Shown piece after piece: positions 1 to 10,541 of a stretch of DNA of 64,000 nucleotides (the first letter of the stretch is position 1; the number at the start of each line of letters is the position of its first letter). The stretch is from Evernia prunastri (Eukaryota > Ascomycota > Lecanoromycetes > Lecanorales > Parmeliaceae): the NCBI GenBank assembly GCA_003184365.1, contig NKYR01000121.1, positions 1-64,000 on the forward strand, in the 5' to 3' direction. The position numbers and the translations under genes are program-made. The notes beneath the pieces were generated by a model. That model saw nothing but the letters and a program-made list of their open reading frames with translations, was not told where the DNA came from and ran no database searches.

Positions 1-560
1 TATGTGCCTGACACATAGCCATAAACACTCCCTTTGTACCTGACAGCTAGGGTACGTCCGTAACACGTAACGCAAAGAGTGTTTAAAATAAGAATTAATT
101 TCAAAGTCGAGTCGACTTTTTCATTAGATACTTGATAAGCATTTTACTTAAAAATTTATTTAAGTTTTTCACTTTATTATTAATACGAGAATAATACGAG
201 ATTATTATTCGATAACGAGTCTTAAGACGAATTAGATACAAAGTTATTATTCGACTTAAAAGATTCGTTTCATTATTAAATAGTAGTTTTCTCGACGAGT
301 TATAATTAATAAAGATATCGTTATATAGAAAATTCGCAATTGTTTTATTCGTCGCATCTCGTATCGCTTTCGCAACGAATTATTCGATTACAAAGTTATA
401 ATTATAATTATTTATCGATTGTCATTAAATGTTTTTAATAGAATTTCTATAAGATTAATAGATAATCTTTCAAATAAAGCGATATGGTTACGAGCTTAAG
501 ACACGTTTAATTCTCTCTATTATTATAATAAAGATTTTCTAACAATTTAATATATGTCAT
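1..560. other. AT-rich, RIP-like tract
   Basis: From about base 70 to 555 the sequence is strongly A/T-rich, with many TA steps and scattered TCG/ACG triplets and no long reading frame. This is the look of repeated DNA mutated by RIP in filamentous ascomycetes. Which element it came from cannot be seen. The tract stops abruptly near 556, where GC-rich repeat sequence begins. Confidence 0.6.
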
Positions 561-725
561 GGTTCCAGGCCAGGCCTACCAGCCCAGCCCTACCGGCCTA
601 ACTAGTGGCCTTGGCGCACCATGATATCTCAGCACTCCACTGTACATAGACACCTCCATACATGATATTCTATTCATTCTATGACATTACACTTTACCAG
701 TCCGGTACTACGTCTAGACCCTGAC

Positions 726-910
726 TGTCAGGGAACGAGGCTTGGTAGAAGGATTCTCATTCTCTATGGCTAGGACTAGGTAGAATTCCAAGACGAAAGA
801 TGAGGAAACAAGAAAGAACGGGGGATGCGAGCAGCCCTTAAGGGGCTGTCGCCTAGATCGTCGGCTATCGCATAGATTAACCTGACTAGACTGAGATCCA
901 CACCATGACA
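726..910. repeat. 185-bp TGTCA-ended short repeat, copy 1
   Basis: It starts TGTCAGGGAACGAGGC and ends CACACCATGACA, so both ends show TGTCA in inverted orientation, as in a small non-autonomous DNA element. Near-identical copies lie at 1873-2057, 49405-49589, 50909-51093 and 52990-53174. There is no coding capacity. The longer phases seen in either direction are repeat sequence. Confidence 0.6.
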
Positions 911-1872
911 GTAGCTCCCCCTTCAAAGGCTGAGCTCCTGCGAAGCAGACAAAGGATGTAGACAAGGCGAAGGTAAAGACGAAGGCGAAGGCGAAGGCGA
1001 AGGCTAGAAGAAAGAAATCCAAAAAAAAATTCTTGTCAGGTTCGACCCTTTCACAGACCATAGATACATACGTATCTAGGGTCTTGGTCAAATGGCCGAC
1101 GAGTATCCTTTGCGGCTACCGCATGTACGTATGTAGGCTACACTCTTCGTAGTATAGATACCGACATACTAGCATGCTATCGCATATGCCTATGGGACCA
1201 TACTCATCGCAGCATGGATACCGACATTCCCTTCGGTATAGGAGGAGGTATGCTACTCTCCTCCCTCCCCATAGTATCCCCCCTTTTAGGTGGCTGGTCC
1301 CCAGCCACAAAAAAGAAAGCCCCCTCCCCCTCTTGAAGCCCGATAGTGTAGGACCGAACGGACGCGAGGGACGAAAAAATTTGACGTGATTTCCGGGGAG
1401 GAGACGGAGGAGCAAAGGACGAGGCACGAGAGTTGAAGGCTGGACTTGACGAGGGCTGGCATTTGGCCCAGACGAGGCGGGCGAGATAGGAAGACTTGGC
1501 GAGATCTGAAGCGGGATTACGTAGTTCAGCTGCTGCTGCAACGTACGATAGTCGAACTGGATCAGGCGAGCGGTCGGAGCGAAGGCACGGAAGGCGAGAC
1601 ACGGAAAGCGAGGCACGGATGCAGTTTACTGTCGTGCTGGACGAGAGACGCGGAAGGCGAGGCGCGGAAGGCGAGGCACGGAAGGTGAGACACGAAATGC
1701 TCAATAAAGAGATCGAATCGTTGGCGGGACTGGGTTTTCAAGACCTGAAGGATTCCAGCATCAAGACCTGGAGAAAGGATACCAGCGTCGAGACCTGAAA
1801 GGATTCCAGCATCTTGCGAGGTTTGGTTTTCTACGCGTAGAAGCGTTAAACCGGTTGTTCGATCTTTCGTAA
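911..1872. repeat. Composite repeat cassette with GAAGGC microsatellite
   Basis: This is non-coding repeat sequence shared with the 49.6-53 kb island. Parts seen in order: a (GCGAAG)n microsatellite near 980-1010, a segment with repeated TACGTATGTAG-type motifs near 1110-1200, a GC-rich stretch with purine runs, a minisatellite of GCGAGRCACGGAAG units near 1590-1690, and a short repeated GATTCCAGCATC motif near 1750-1815. Frames through it give low-complexity peptides, such as alternating Ala-Phe, and are not genes. It may be the body of a degenerate transposon, but no enzyme motif is visible. Confidence 0.5.
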
Positions 1873-2057
1873 TGTCAGGGGACGAGGCTTGATAAGAGGA
1901 ATCTCATTCTCTATGGCTAGGACTAAGGTAAAGGCCAAGACGAAAGATGAGGAAACAAGAAAGAACGGGGGATGCGAGCAGCCCTTAAGGGGCTGTCGCC
2001 TAGATCGTCGGCTATCGCATAGATTAACCTGACTAGACTGAGATCCACACCATGACA
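1873..2057. repeat. 185-bp TGTCA-ended short repeat, copy 2
   Basis: Nearly identical to 726-910, with one extra G in its fourth to sixth bases. The preceding bases, a GTTAAACCGGTTG palindrome and TTTCGTAA, also precede the copy at 52990, so the two are part of a larger duplicated block. AT-rich sequence begins directly after it. Confidence 0.6.
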
Positions 2058-2464
2058 TTTCGAAACTACTTGTAAAGATAAAGAAGAAGTTTTTTAAGGA
2101 TATTTCGTACGGAGTTTTTGCTGCAGTGATACAGAATAATGTTCTTCTAGTAATTTTATGAGATAATAACCTCGTATTGAGACTAATCACTGCATATAGT
2201 GTGAGCGAGATTAATGATATCGTTTTTAAAAAAAGAAAACGTCTCAGCAAGATAAATATTAATGCTTGAGTTATACTATCTTATTTCAAAGAGAACGAAT
2301 TGAATATTTGAAAGAAGAAGTTTAAAGTTTCTAAGCTGTTCTATCACTACAATAAGCATATAAGAGAGATTAATCGATTTAATACTTTAGTGACTGCGTA
2401 TATAAGTCAGAGAATTTATAATCGAAATTAAATATCTCTATTTCACTAATATCTAGACGATAGT
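2058..2464. other. AT-rich, RIP-like tract
   Basis: A/T-rich sequence with stop codons in all frames and no recognisable gene. It lies between two un-mutated short repeats, so it is probably an older, longer repeat degraded by RIP. Confidence 0.5.
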
Positions 2465-2955
2465 TGTAAGGGCCATGAGGTCTCTAGGCATGAGGCGGCC
2501 TGCCAGAAGTCCAGGAATCCAACATACATCTAGGCTAGATCCGGGAGACTATCCCTCTGGTGCAGCTGTGCGGCTATAGCAGTCGCATAGTAAGTTTACT
2601 TGGGTTCCTCAGGATTCAGTCTATCTAGTAACCAATGTACGAGTTGCTCAGTCACGCATTCCTAGACCCCGTTACATCTAGAGAGAANTGTAAGGGCCAT
2701 GAGGTCTCTAGGCATGAGGCGGCCTGCCAGAAGTCCAGGAATCCAACATACATCTAGGCTAGATCCGGGAGACTATCCCTCTGGTGCAGCTGTGCGGCTA
2801 TAGCAGTCGCATAGTAAGTTTGCTTGGCATGGGGGTGCACTCTCCCCTGCTAAATATGCTGCCTCTGAGGATTCCCACTTGGGTTCCTCAGGATTCAGTC
2901 TATCTAGTAACCAATGTACGAGTTGCTCAGTCACGCATGCCTAGACCCCGTTACA
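2465..2955. repeat. Short element in two overlapping copies around a single N
   Basis: 2465-2687 and 2689-2955 are the same sequence, joined by one N at 2688. Each starts TGTAAGGGCC and ends CCCCGTTACA, imperfect inverted ends. The second copy carries about 58 bases (near 2820-2878) that the first lacks. ATAGT is seen just before the first copy and just after the second. The simplest reading is one inserted element that the assembly broke and partly duplicated. No coding capacity is evident. Confidence 0.5.
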
Positions 2956-3134
2956 ATAGTCTCGTAAATGTCTTTAAGCTCTGTGAGTTTATTGATATAT
3001 AACATCAGAAGTATTAACGATTTTTCGAAGATGTGATAGTAAAATTACTGAAAAAGAACCAAGATGTTAGTCGATTGCGGTTATCTTCTCTCTCAATTAT
3101 TATACAATTAAAGACTCTACGAGATAATCATAAC

Positions 3135-3277
3135 TGTCATGGTTCCAGCCTGGGCGCGCTCTCGCCGGAGCCTTAAGTAGTAGAATAGGTCATGCCTCCC
3201 AGCATGAAATTGGTCTTTTGGCCTAGCGGCCAGCGGGAAGCACTAGAAAACCTATTCACTAAGGCTGAACCGTGACA
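3135..3277. mobile_element. 143-bp MITE with TGTCA inverted ends and TAAC duplication
   Basis: The left end TGTCATGGTTCCAGCC matches the reverse complement of the right end (TGTCACGGTTCAGCC) with one substitution and one indel. TAAC flanks both sides (3131-3134 and 3278-3281), consistent with a target-site duplication. The inside is GC-rich and non-coding. A deletion variant of its interior, in reverse orientation, is visible at about 17131-17167. Confidence 0.6.
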
Positions 3278-3724
3278 TAACTGACAAATCTTATAGGGGA
3301 TTCGAACTTGTGTTATGTGTCGAAAGGATATTCAGAAGAGGGGTTTTGATAGAGAAATTAGTGATAATAGTTAGGGATTATCAAGGATTAGAGGGGGGGT
3401 GTAAAATATGTAATGTGTATTTGTGTCGCTCAGAAGACTGTGTAAAGCGATTTCATAAGAGAGATATCGCTATGACATCTATTGAATAGATTTCAGTCAT
3501 GTATAATAGTTTATATAGTGATGATGGAATGATAGATAGAATAGTGGTGGGGAAAGTCACATTTGTTACGTGTCGGCGGTTATCGGATACTAAGGGGCTA
3601 CCATCGGGGTCTCCCCCGGACGCCGAGTTCACATATCTCGCTCCCAACGTCATCCTGGCTGAAAAGGTTCGCTGTTTTCAAGTCCGATCCTTTCCGGTTC
3701 TTACTAGACTGATTTCATGGCCAG

Positions 3725-4763
3725 GTGGAATTCATCTTCCAGCTTTTACAGATTACTTCACTTGGTTGTGTCAAGCTTAGCTTCATCATGTTTTATCGTC
3801 GCATCTTCTGTACGGGACAGCGAACGTGGTTCTCCGTCAGCACCGTAATTATGGGAATTCTGATCGTGTCGTGGACCATTGCCTTCTTCTTTGTCTTTGT
3901 CTTTTACTGTGGCAGTCGTCCGTGGGAAGAATGGGGTACGGTGATGGACGTCCTAACTTACTGCCCCCACGCTCTGGACGATCAAAAGGCACTCGGAATT
4001 TCTGACTCAATCATGGACGTAATTATCATCGGCTTGCCTATACCCGCGGTATTTGCAAAGCCCTTATACTTCATTCTGGGAGACATCTCGCTGACTGTCG
4101 TTTAGATACTAGGTCTCCATATGGGCATTGCCAAAAAGATGATGATCATCGGCGTTTTCCTACTTGGCGGATTGTAAGCTGCAAACTCAGTGCTATCGCG
4201 CAATCATGCGCTCTAACAGCTCTCAGCGCAGTTGCGGCATCAATGGTCAGAATGGGTATATTCATCAAAGTTGCGCTAGGTAAGATACCAACATCATCCG
4301 CAAAGGCTGCCCCTAATGATAAGAACAGTGGGATTCAACCCGAACCTGGACGGAGACAGTAGGTGCTTCAATTCGCGTCGATGCCCAGGACTGACTCTCG
4401 CCAGAGGACATAAGTCTAGTTCTTTTTTGGTCTATGATCGAGTCTGGAACCGCCATCTTGGCAGCCTGCCTGCCAACACTCAAAGCCGTGTTCAGTCAGT
4501 CCACGATTGACCAGTTTTTGAGAGATCTCAGAAGCACGTTATCCTTACCGTCACGCTCATCCTATCCTTGGGTTTCCTGGACAAGTGACCCCCAACGCCG
4601 AACTAGCCATGGTTCATCTGTGGACCATATTAACAACGTAGCAAATGTATCGTCAATCAGAAGCTATGCCATGAAAGGCAAGGACAGCCATGACGCCACA
4701 CATTCACACGTAGGAGATATCAGGCCGCAGAACACCTTTCAACACCAGGAGAGTTACGTCTAG
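3725..4763 (+). CDS. Rhodopsin-domain fungal integral membrane protein, 3' part
   Basis: Related to the fungal seven-helix 'rhodopsin domain' proteins, membrane proteins of mostly unknown function that often sit in accessory or metabolite regions. Seen: the conserved QLLQITSLGCVKLSFIMFYR segment, two hydrophobic helices, the GLPIPA motif, and the late SMIESGTAILAACLPTLKAV motif near 4434-4495. Likely introns are 4049-4105 (donor GTATTT, branch CGCTGAC, acceptor TTTAG), 4174-4226, and further ones from 4280 to about 4430. Removing the first joins GLPIPA to ILGLHMG and removes an apparent TAG stop at 4103. The C-terminal tail is Ser/His-rich. The first two helices are not clear in the upstream 3500-3724 sequence, so the N-terminus is unresolved or lost. 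A UstYa/peptide region lies just downstream. Confidence 0.6.
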
Positions 4764-5286
4764 ACGAGGTCCAACAATAGCAGCAGAGCTTTGTAATTCA
4801 AATTTAGTTGATATCATTTCATTAGCTAGGCATTAACATCTTGAAAAGTCATTGAACCTCGAAATCAGCTGTTACCCACGTTTTATGAACCTGGCAATAC
4901 TTGGAACGGTAGACTCTAGGGACTTCCCATCTCTGATGTGGCTGGGACAAACCCCTCAATCCCTCTCCAAGCCGTTGCCTTAATTAATGGACGCTTGCAA
5001 AGTATGACTGCATCCTGGTGGACGCATCGGTCATAGTGCACGGCTACCACAGAGGGCAAGCTGATGCGTGATCAGCTAAGTGCATACAAGTCGATGCCCT
5101 CCAAATATAGTTTGATGACATAAGGAGAATTAATCGAGCGTTGCGCATTACCTCTAGTCTATTTACCTGTAGAGAGCGGACGGTGTAAGGTAACGGGCCA
5201 TCCACAAGAATATCCTGCCGCTCCAATTAGTTTTTGATATTTGTTGTAGGTACCTCAAGCCTCTTCGATACTAAATGAACTCTTCG
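4764..5286. other. Intergenic, nothing recognised
   Basis: No supported gene in this stretch. Short frames on both strands have no family signature, signal peptide or plausible splice structure. Confidence 0.4.
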
Positions 5287-5460
5287 TCCGGGGACTGTCC
5301 CCAGCGGCCGTTGAAGGAAGCGGCTGACATACATACTGCGTTTATGATTTGCATGAAGATGTACACTGCATCATCCGGGACCGGTCCCTTGCGGCCGTTA
5401 AAGGAAGCGGCTAACGTACATACTGCGTTCATAGTCTGCATGAAAGTGTACCCTGCATCA
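5287..5460. repeat. Two tandem 87-bp repeats
   Basis: 5287-5373 and 5374-5460 align end to end with about ten substitutions. Each holds GCGGCCGTTRAAGGAAGCGGCT and ends GTACMCTGCATCAT. The unit length is divisible by three and both strands stay open across it, but no start, splice pattern or family supports translation. Confidence 0.6.
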
Positions 5461-5960
5461 TACAGGACGATCACGGAAGGATTCAGCTACAGAATTGCGC
5501 CAATTGCATCTTGAAGCCACCAGTTACCCCGGCTGCAAGCCCGCATGATCGTTGCCTCCAGAGTATTGGGTCGCCCCGGCACCCGCCTGCCTGCTACAGC
5601 TGCTGCTGCCTGTAATAGCGCCCATAGTCTATCCTCCCTCACATCGCTAACTCCGTTCCAATCTTCTGTACATCGAAAGCGGAAATGCAGCCAGGTGCAC
5701 GCTTTAAGGTGGCGCGAAGTGATCATCATCGAGCCAGAATGCCTTCTAGCTGAAAGGAATGAAAAACAAATAGATGCGTCATCTCGTCCGTCCTGCAAAC
5801 GTCCATCCTCAAAAAACCGCTAGCGAAGATAAGTGCTGACACATAATAATCAGACCTTCCCACGTAGAAAACCCTCACCGGACATTCAGCAGCTTAGCAC
5901 GTTCAATCCCCACACATTACACAAACCAAGATAAAGAGATTCTTCGTGCTGTCGGCAGAA

Positions 5961-6214
5961 ATGATGCAGTTGCGCATTTTCGCCATTTTCCTCGCTAACC
6001 TCGCCGCGGGCAGCGTCGCCGCTCCCATCACTGCTCCTGGTACGCACACGGTTCCCTCCTAGGGTGGATAGTTTCATCGCATCACTGACGTCGTGTAGAA
6101 AGCCAAGCGGTCAATTTCGCTCCTGTGGAGGGCGCCAAGGTCCCTGAGCTCGGAGAGATTTTCGAGGGCCATAAGACAGCCGCTGAGCATGCTAAGATGG
6201 GCGTTGGCTATTAG
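5961..6214 (+). CDS. Small secreted peptide, possible RiPP precursor
   Basis: A two-exon gene, 5961-6039 and 6099-6214, giving 64 residues. The 59-nt intron has donor GTACGC, branch CACTGAC and acceptor TAG, and total length is 195 nt including the stop. Residues 1-22 form a clear signal peptide: MMQLR, a hydrophobic core, and cleavage after GSVAA. The mature part, about 42 residues, begins PITAPE, has no cysteine, is Glu/Ala-rich and ends in KMGVGY. No Lys-Arg Kex2 repeats are present, unlike classical dikaritin precursors. It faces a UstYa-type gene 356 bp away and a second one lies beyond. UstYa proteins modify ribosomal peptides in ustiloxin-type pathways, so a precursor role is plausible but inferred. 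Alternatives are a small effector-like secreted protein or a chance frame; the signal peptide and intron argue against chance. Confidence 0.55.
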
Positions 6215-6569
6215 GCAAGGCTGGAGAGGGGGTTGATTGGGCTCGTGGTGAAGGCGGAAGTGGAAGGAGGGTAGAGCGAAGGTCAAGGTTCATTGGGAAC
6301 CAGAGTCTCAGTTTGATAGCTCTACAGTCTTAGCTGGCGCTGTGATCAGCTTTGAAGCAGAATGTATTGATTGATTTCTCAGACTGTGGACGGCAGACAG
6401 TTGGTAGAGCTATGCGAACGTATTATGGAGGTGCGTTTGTTCGGGACAATTCAATACGAATCAGAATACCTATCGCTGGACGACCCTAACGTAAACTAAA
6501 GCGCGAAACGTAACCTACAAAGACAGTGCCAGAGTGAGTCATTCCCGAAAAGCCTCCAGAAGCCGAAAA

Positions 6570-7511
6570 TCACGCTACAAAGTCTTCATAGGCCGGCACG
6601 TCCCGAAAGACCTTTGCAACTTCCTCCCTGTACGGTGACTCCTTGGGACAGTAAATGAAGCGCTGAATCTCGGGCAGCGCCTCCGCGGTCTGATTAACGT
6701 ACTTGTAGCAGGAGTTATACTGACGCGCCCACTCCTCGAGTTGCTCCCAGCTCCGACACAGCCGCACCTGGCCCTTGCCCGATTCTGGGCTCTTGCTCTC
6801 GGTGGAGTAGCGCGGGATGTCGTCGGCGTTGCAGATGATGTCTTGGCGCAGCGTGTCGACGCAATGAATCACGTGGCCCCAAGCCCGCGTTTGACGCCTT
6901 GCCAAAACTCCTGGAGCGAGATGTGTATTGCTCTCTTGAGTATCAGGTCAGTACTATTTGAGGTCGAAGGTCAGGGGAACAACAGATTTCCTTACAATGC
7001 AGTGGAGGTTGTGATGCCCATTCAGCAGATAGATGCCCTTTGAGGGGTCCCAAGGAAAGCGCTGGGCGAGCGGCAGTCCATTGGCAGCCGCAAAGTCTGC
7101 TGGAAGGGCTACCATTCCGGCGTCGATGTTGATGCGGTCCCAGAGCTCCTTTGCTAGGGCTTCATTGGGATCGGTGTACGGTGAGCTCTCTTCAAATGCT
7201 ACTGGAACATTGCGTGCCAAATTGGCTTCGAGAAAAGGTTGGCAAGACGACTTGAGCGTTGGGCTCGCGGGAAACATACCATAAGGCGACCTAGCGGCCG
7301 TTTCAATCTCGAAGGAGCCACATGATAATCTACTTGAGAGGAGATAAGTGATTATATTGGAGAGCAGCAGTAATGTCGAGAAGATGATGACATTCTTCTT
7401 ATCTGGTAGAGTAGAGCGACTTGGAGATGGCTGGCTGGTGTGGCAGGACTCTATATTCGAGAGATCATCTTCCTCATGGAGATGCTGATACCATTTCGCT
7501 TGAGAAGACAT
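6570..7511 (-). CDS. UstYa/DUF3328-family protein, with frame break
   Basis: UstYa-type proteins are membrane-anchored oxidases of fungal peptide and other secondary pathways; two HxxHC motifs are their hallmark. From the ATG at 7511: a cytosolic start, a transmembrane helix (IIFSTLLLLSNIITYLL, about residues 44-60), a lumenal domain, then RFPWDPSKGIYLLNGHHNLHC with the first motif HNLHC. An intron (GTAAGG ... CTCAAG, about 6927-6989) follows. The second exon has SLQEFWQG, then HVIHCVDTLRQDIIC with the second motif. SLQEFWQG and the second motif are one base out of frame, with the break near 6880-6905 in a run of T and GC-rich sequence. This is either a sequencing error or a disabling indel. 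Its nearest relative here is the gene at 8346-9258. Confidence 0.7.
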
Positions 7512-8345
7512 GACGTGAAGAACATTCAAAGATAGGGGGAACAAAACTCAAGGGTGTATGTGGTTGAAACATTGCGAAAAGCGAGACAGAATTAAATAAT
7601 CTCAATGGAAGGCGCATATTCTACAATGATTGCTATCTAATGCAGCTGGTTGGGCCCAACGGCTCCCCTCATCTCCTGTATTGAAACTTCATACCTAGAT
7701 GAGTAGATGCGACCTCTTCAAAGGTGGCGGGGCTCGTAGCGATCTACATTGCATAGAAACGGCGTACCTTACTGGTTCCATCAGTCCTGCATCAGTATTC
7801 ACAGAGTACCTTGAACCTCATAGGCTGCAGCGTATTGCAGTAAGGCTGATCTCTTGCCGCCCCGGACGCACTTTCTTCTGCATCCACATTCATCACACGC
7901 GGCCCACGGCAACGCTGCCTGCACATCAGCATCGGTTGATGAGGGATTATGTAGGCTGACATGCATTCTGGTTCATTCAATAGCGCTTAAGGGAAGAGTT
8001 TCCTACCACGTCACCTTGCCAACAATTGTACGGTACTCGGTTATTGTTCCCCTCAAGAAAGTGGAAGATCTTGACCCACGCTAAACTAGAGGCACGCAGC
8101 AGAAAGACAGTAAGACATCGTCTACACTGCTCATCCACTTACCCTTGTTGTATGCATGTCCCACTTTTCATTTCGACGGAACCCGAGCTAACGATAAGTA
8201 TATCGAGTGGCTCGAAGAAGGCTACTGGCTTGTCTTACCTATCTCTTTGCACATCTGGCCTAAATGAGCCTTGTGGCCTTTTCAACCATCAATTCTCTGT
8301 TCTGTCGATATTATCGATTTCTGAACCCATTGGTCTGGCTCCATC
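7512..8345. other. Divergent promoter region between two UstYa genes
   Basis: The two UstYa-type genes point away from each other across about 830 bp, so this interval should hold both promoters. I see no coding sequence in it; short frames around 7700-8360 lack family features. Confidence 0.4.
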
Positions 8346-9258
8346 ATGGAAGAGAATCCACTTTTAGGAGACAAAGGCGAGTCTGCTTCTGAAGACGGAC
8401 CGACGGGGCCTCCGCTTCCGTACCGTCACATTCCTCGGCCCGGCTTTCGTGAAGCTCTTGTTTTGGTGGCAACGCTCTTGATGCTCTCGGCTGCTGGTAA
8501 TGCGTTCCAGTACTGGCACTACCAACATGCTGCTACTGACAGCGATAGATCAAAGATTGGTGAGTCCAAAACACGGCATCGATCCTTCTAAACTCTAGTG
8601 ATTGAGACACGAATAGCTGGCGTCACTGGTGGGGTCGTGCGGCCGTTCGTAACAAATACCGAGTGGAGCAGCAAGAATACTACCCACGTGGATGGATTGT
8701 GGAAGGCACTCGCTCCCAGTGTTGGTATGGTGGCAGTGGACAACGATTTGGCCGGAGAATGGATCTGTATGCCACAGAACAGTTCCCTTGGGACCAGAGT
8801 AAGGGCATATACATGCTCGAAGGCTATCACAGCCTGCATTGTCTGGTAGGCTCTAATCTCGTGCGTGCCGCAGCGAAAGACTTGATCGCTGACAGTCTCA
8901 AAAGATGTACATTTATAGAGCGCTCCGCGAGTTTGAACAAAGCCTTCCACAGACCACTCCTATGCATCACCACATCCACTGTCTCGACGCACTCCGGGAA
9001 AATGCTATCTGTTCAGCCGACGATACGCTCAGGCCTGCAGGTAGTGGCATGGCAAGACCGCAGAATTCGAAAAGGCGGCCACAAAAGCAGTGCCGCAACT
9101 GGGAGCAGCTGCAGACATGGGCTTTGCAAAATTCGGCGTGTTTTAAGCGATTTCCCGACGACGACCCTAGGCGTAAGACGCTTGATGAATGGACGTGGTG
9201 CCCCGATGATTCGCCGTACATACCTACTATAGAGGCTTTCTTCGGCGGAAGAGAGTAG
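8346..9258 (+). CDS. UstYa/DUF3328-family protein, with frame break
   Basis: Second UstYa-type protein. Exon 1 encodes a short cytosolic tail and a transmembrane helix (EALVLVATLLMLSAAGNAF, about residues 39-57) and ends near 8559 at a GTGAGT donor. The acceptor near 8617 resumes at AGVTGGVVRPF. Then come SVGMVAV, QFPWDQSKGIYMLEGYHSLHC with motif HSLHC, an intron (GTAGGC ... GCTGAC ... AAAAG, about 8847-8904), and MYIYRALREF followed by HHIHCLDALRENAIC with the second motif. It ends WCPDDSPYIP and a short tail. Between VDNDLAG and MDLYATEQFPW, near 8752-8760, the frame slips by one base. Both UstYa genes here share this defect type. The motifs are intact, so the fold would be normal if the slip is a sequence error. 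Confidence 0.7.
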
Positions 9259-9851
9259 TGAAAAGCTGGAGCACATTTCATACCTGCCTAACATTCATAC
9301 TCTCCTTCCATCCCCATACCATGGCTCAAGTGACGAACATTTGTACCCATGCGCCCACACCTGTGAATAGTAGAGTCAGCAATCATCTTCTGGTTCAGAG
9401 CAAGTTTCAGAAGAGGTATAAAGTTGAAATGGTCCTGAGAGATCTTAGTAGACCTCGATGAACAGGGTCGGGCTACCCTGGTTTAAAAGGCCTCTTTTAG
9501 ACAACATATATAATCTAGCATCGCCGAAGGGATCATATCGAGTGTGCTGACTGTGCAAGTAGCCTGCACATGGCCGAGAAAAACGATCCGCAATGACGTG
9601 GTTGGGCAATGGAAGGTGATAAAACCAGTGGGGAGACTAGCCTTGAAATATTACATCGCACAATTCCGTCTCGATACAGCGCCTCCTGTAATTCGACATC
9701 TCCTCTTTCCAACTCACATTTGTTTTGGACTGCGTACTGGACACAGATGGGGGATGATAATGGAAAAGTAGACTACCCGTTGGTTTATGACTACCAAACT
9801 TCTGCGCGGTACTTCTTTTATGGCCGCTACTCCAAATGTTAGGCTTTATTC

Positions 9852-10150
9852 GTGCCATGCTTCCCGACCTGTGTCAACCAAGCCCTACGAGCATCACTGT
9901 CTACACCTATCCTACTCTTTCATATCGCCTCCGACGATATTTCGGTGTCAAATGTTATATATTCTCCGCCAGGAGCGAAGTTTGGGGTCGGCGTACATGT
10001 CATCAATCGCGATGAAGACGTCTTCGGCTTGGATGCCGATCAATGCCTTTCATAAAGATCGCTTAAAGACCCTGAAATGGCCAAAGAAATGTTCAGGTGA
10101 ATTTCATGGGAATGGAGTCCTAGGAATTGTGTATACGTGCAATCAGATGG
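9852..10150 (+). pseudogene. Cytochrome P450 relic, C-terminal half
   Basis: Fragments of a P450 in broken frames: NQALRASLSTP (the ExxR region with E replaced by Q), PPGAKFGVGVHVINRDEDVFG (the strand after the K-helix), then DPEMAKEMFR and a degenerate heme loop WEWSPRNC, where WGAGPRNC is usual. Frames change at least once, near 10040, and a stop lies inside the heme exon. The upstream half (9540-9850) is not recognisable as P450. It is a dead gene, which fits the decayed look of this region. Confidence 0.6.
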
Positions 10151-10232
10151 CTCTGTATTCGAATCCTCCTCGTTGGTGTCGGTACTTTTTAGTCAATCGA
10201 GCACTGGAGTGGCGGCTTAGAAGGGGTGGAGC

Positions 10233-10541
10233 ATGACGAGTCCTGCAATCAGTGTGAAGATCTATCGAACATATGATGTCGCTGTGGACGGAACTGAATC
10301 AAGCAAGGTTAAGATCAGGGAAGGACACAAATGGCTGGTGTCGGCCGGGAGAGAATACCCATTGCTAGATCGGAGCGGGATGAGGATTTTGTATGGTAAC
10401 GGATGGGAATATGAGTGCAGAGAGGGCACGGTTGAGCGTGCAACTGTGATCGAGATGAAGCAGGCGAGGAAGGGGAGGACGTGCGCAAAAGCGCGGAAAT
10501 TTGGAAAGACAGACGCATGGAGTTGTTTCGACGCATTTTAG
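10233..10541 (+). CDS. Hypothetical 102-residue frame
   Basis: A single open frame from an ATG, with Lys/Arg-rich C-terminal half. No family, signal peptide or membrane segment is recognised, and no intron structure supports it. It follows the P450 relic and may be chance or a leftover of the same decayed gene. Confidence 0.2.
   Translation: MTSPAISVKIYRTYDVAVDGTESSKVKIREGHKWLVSAGREYPLLDRSGMRILYGNGWEYECREGTVERATVIEMKQARKGRTCAKARKFGKTDAWSCFDAF

Noticed and set aside
714..1091. Long frames with alternating Ala-Phe or Arg-Leu on the minus strand, also at 49754-49951
   Set aside because: They are translations of the GAAGGC/GCGAAG microsatellite in a non-coding repeat.
3290..3320. GTTCGAATC on the minus strand, resembling a tRNA T-loop
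   Set aside because: The flanking bases do not pair into a T-stem, and no acceptor or anticodon arm is visible.
4103..4105. In-frame TAG in the rhodopsin-like gene
   Set aside because: It is the last codon of a good intron (GTATTT donor at 4049, CGCTGAC branch, TTTAG acceptor). Splicing joins conserved motifs and removes the stop.
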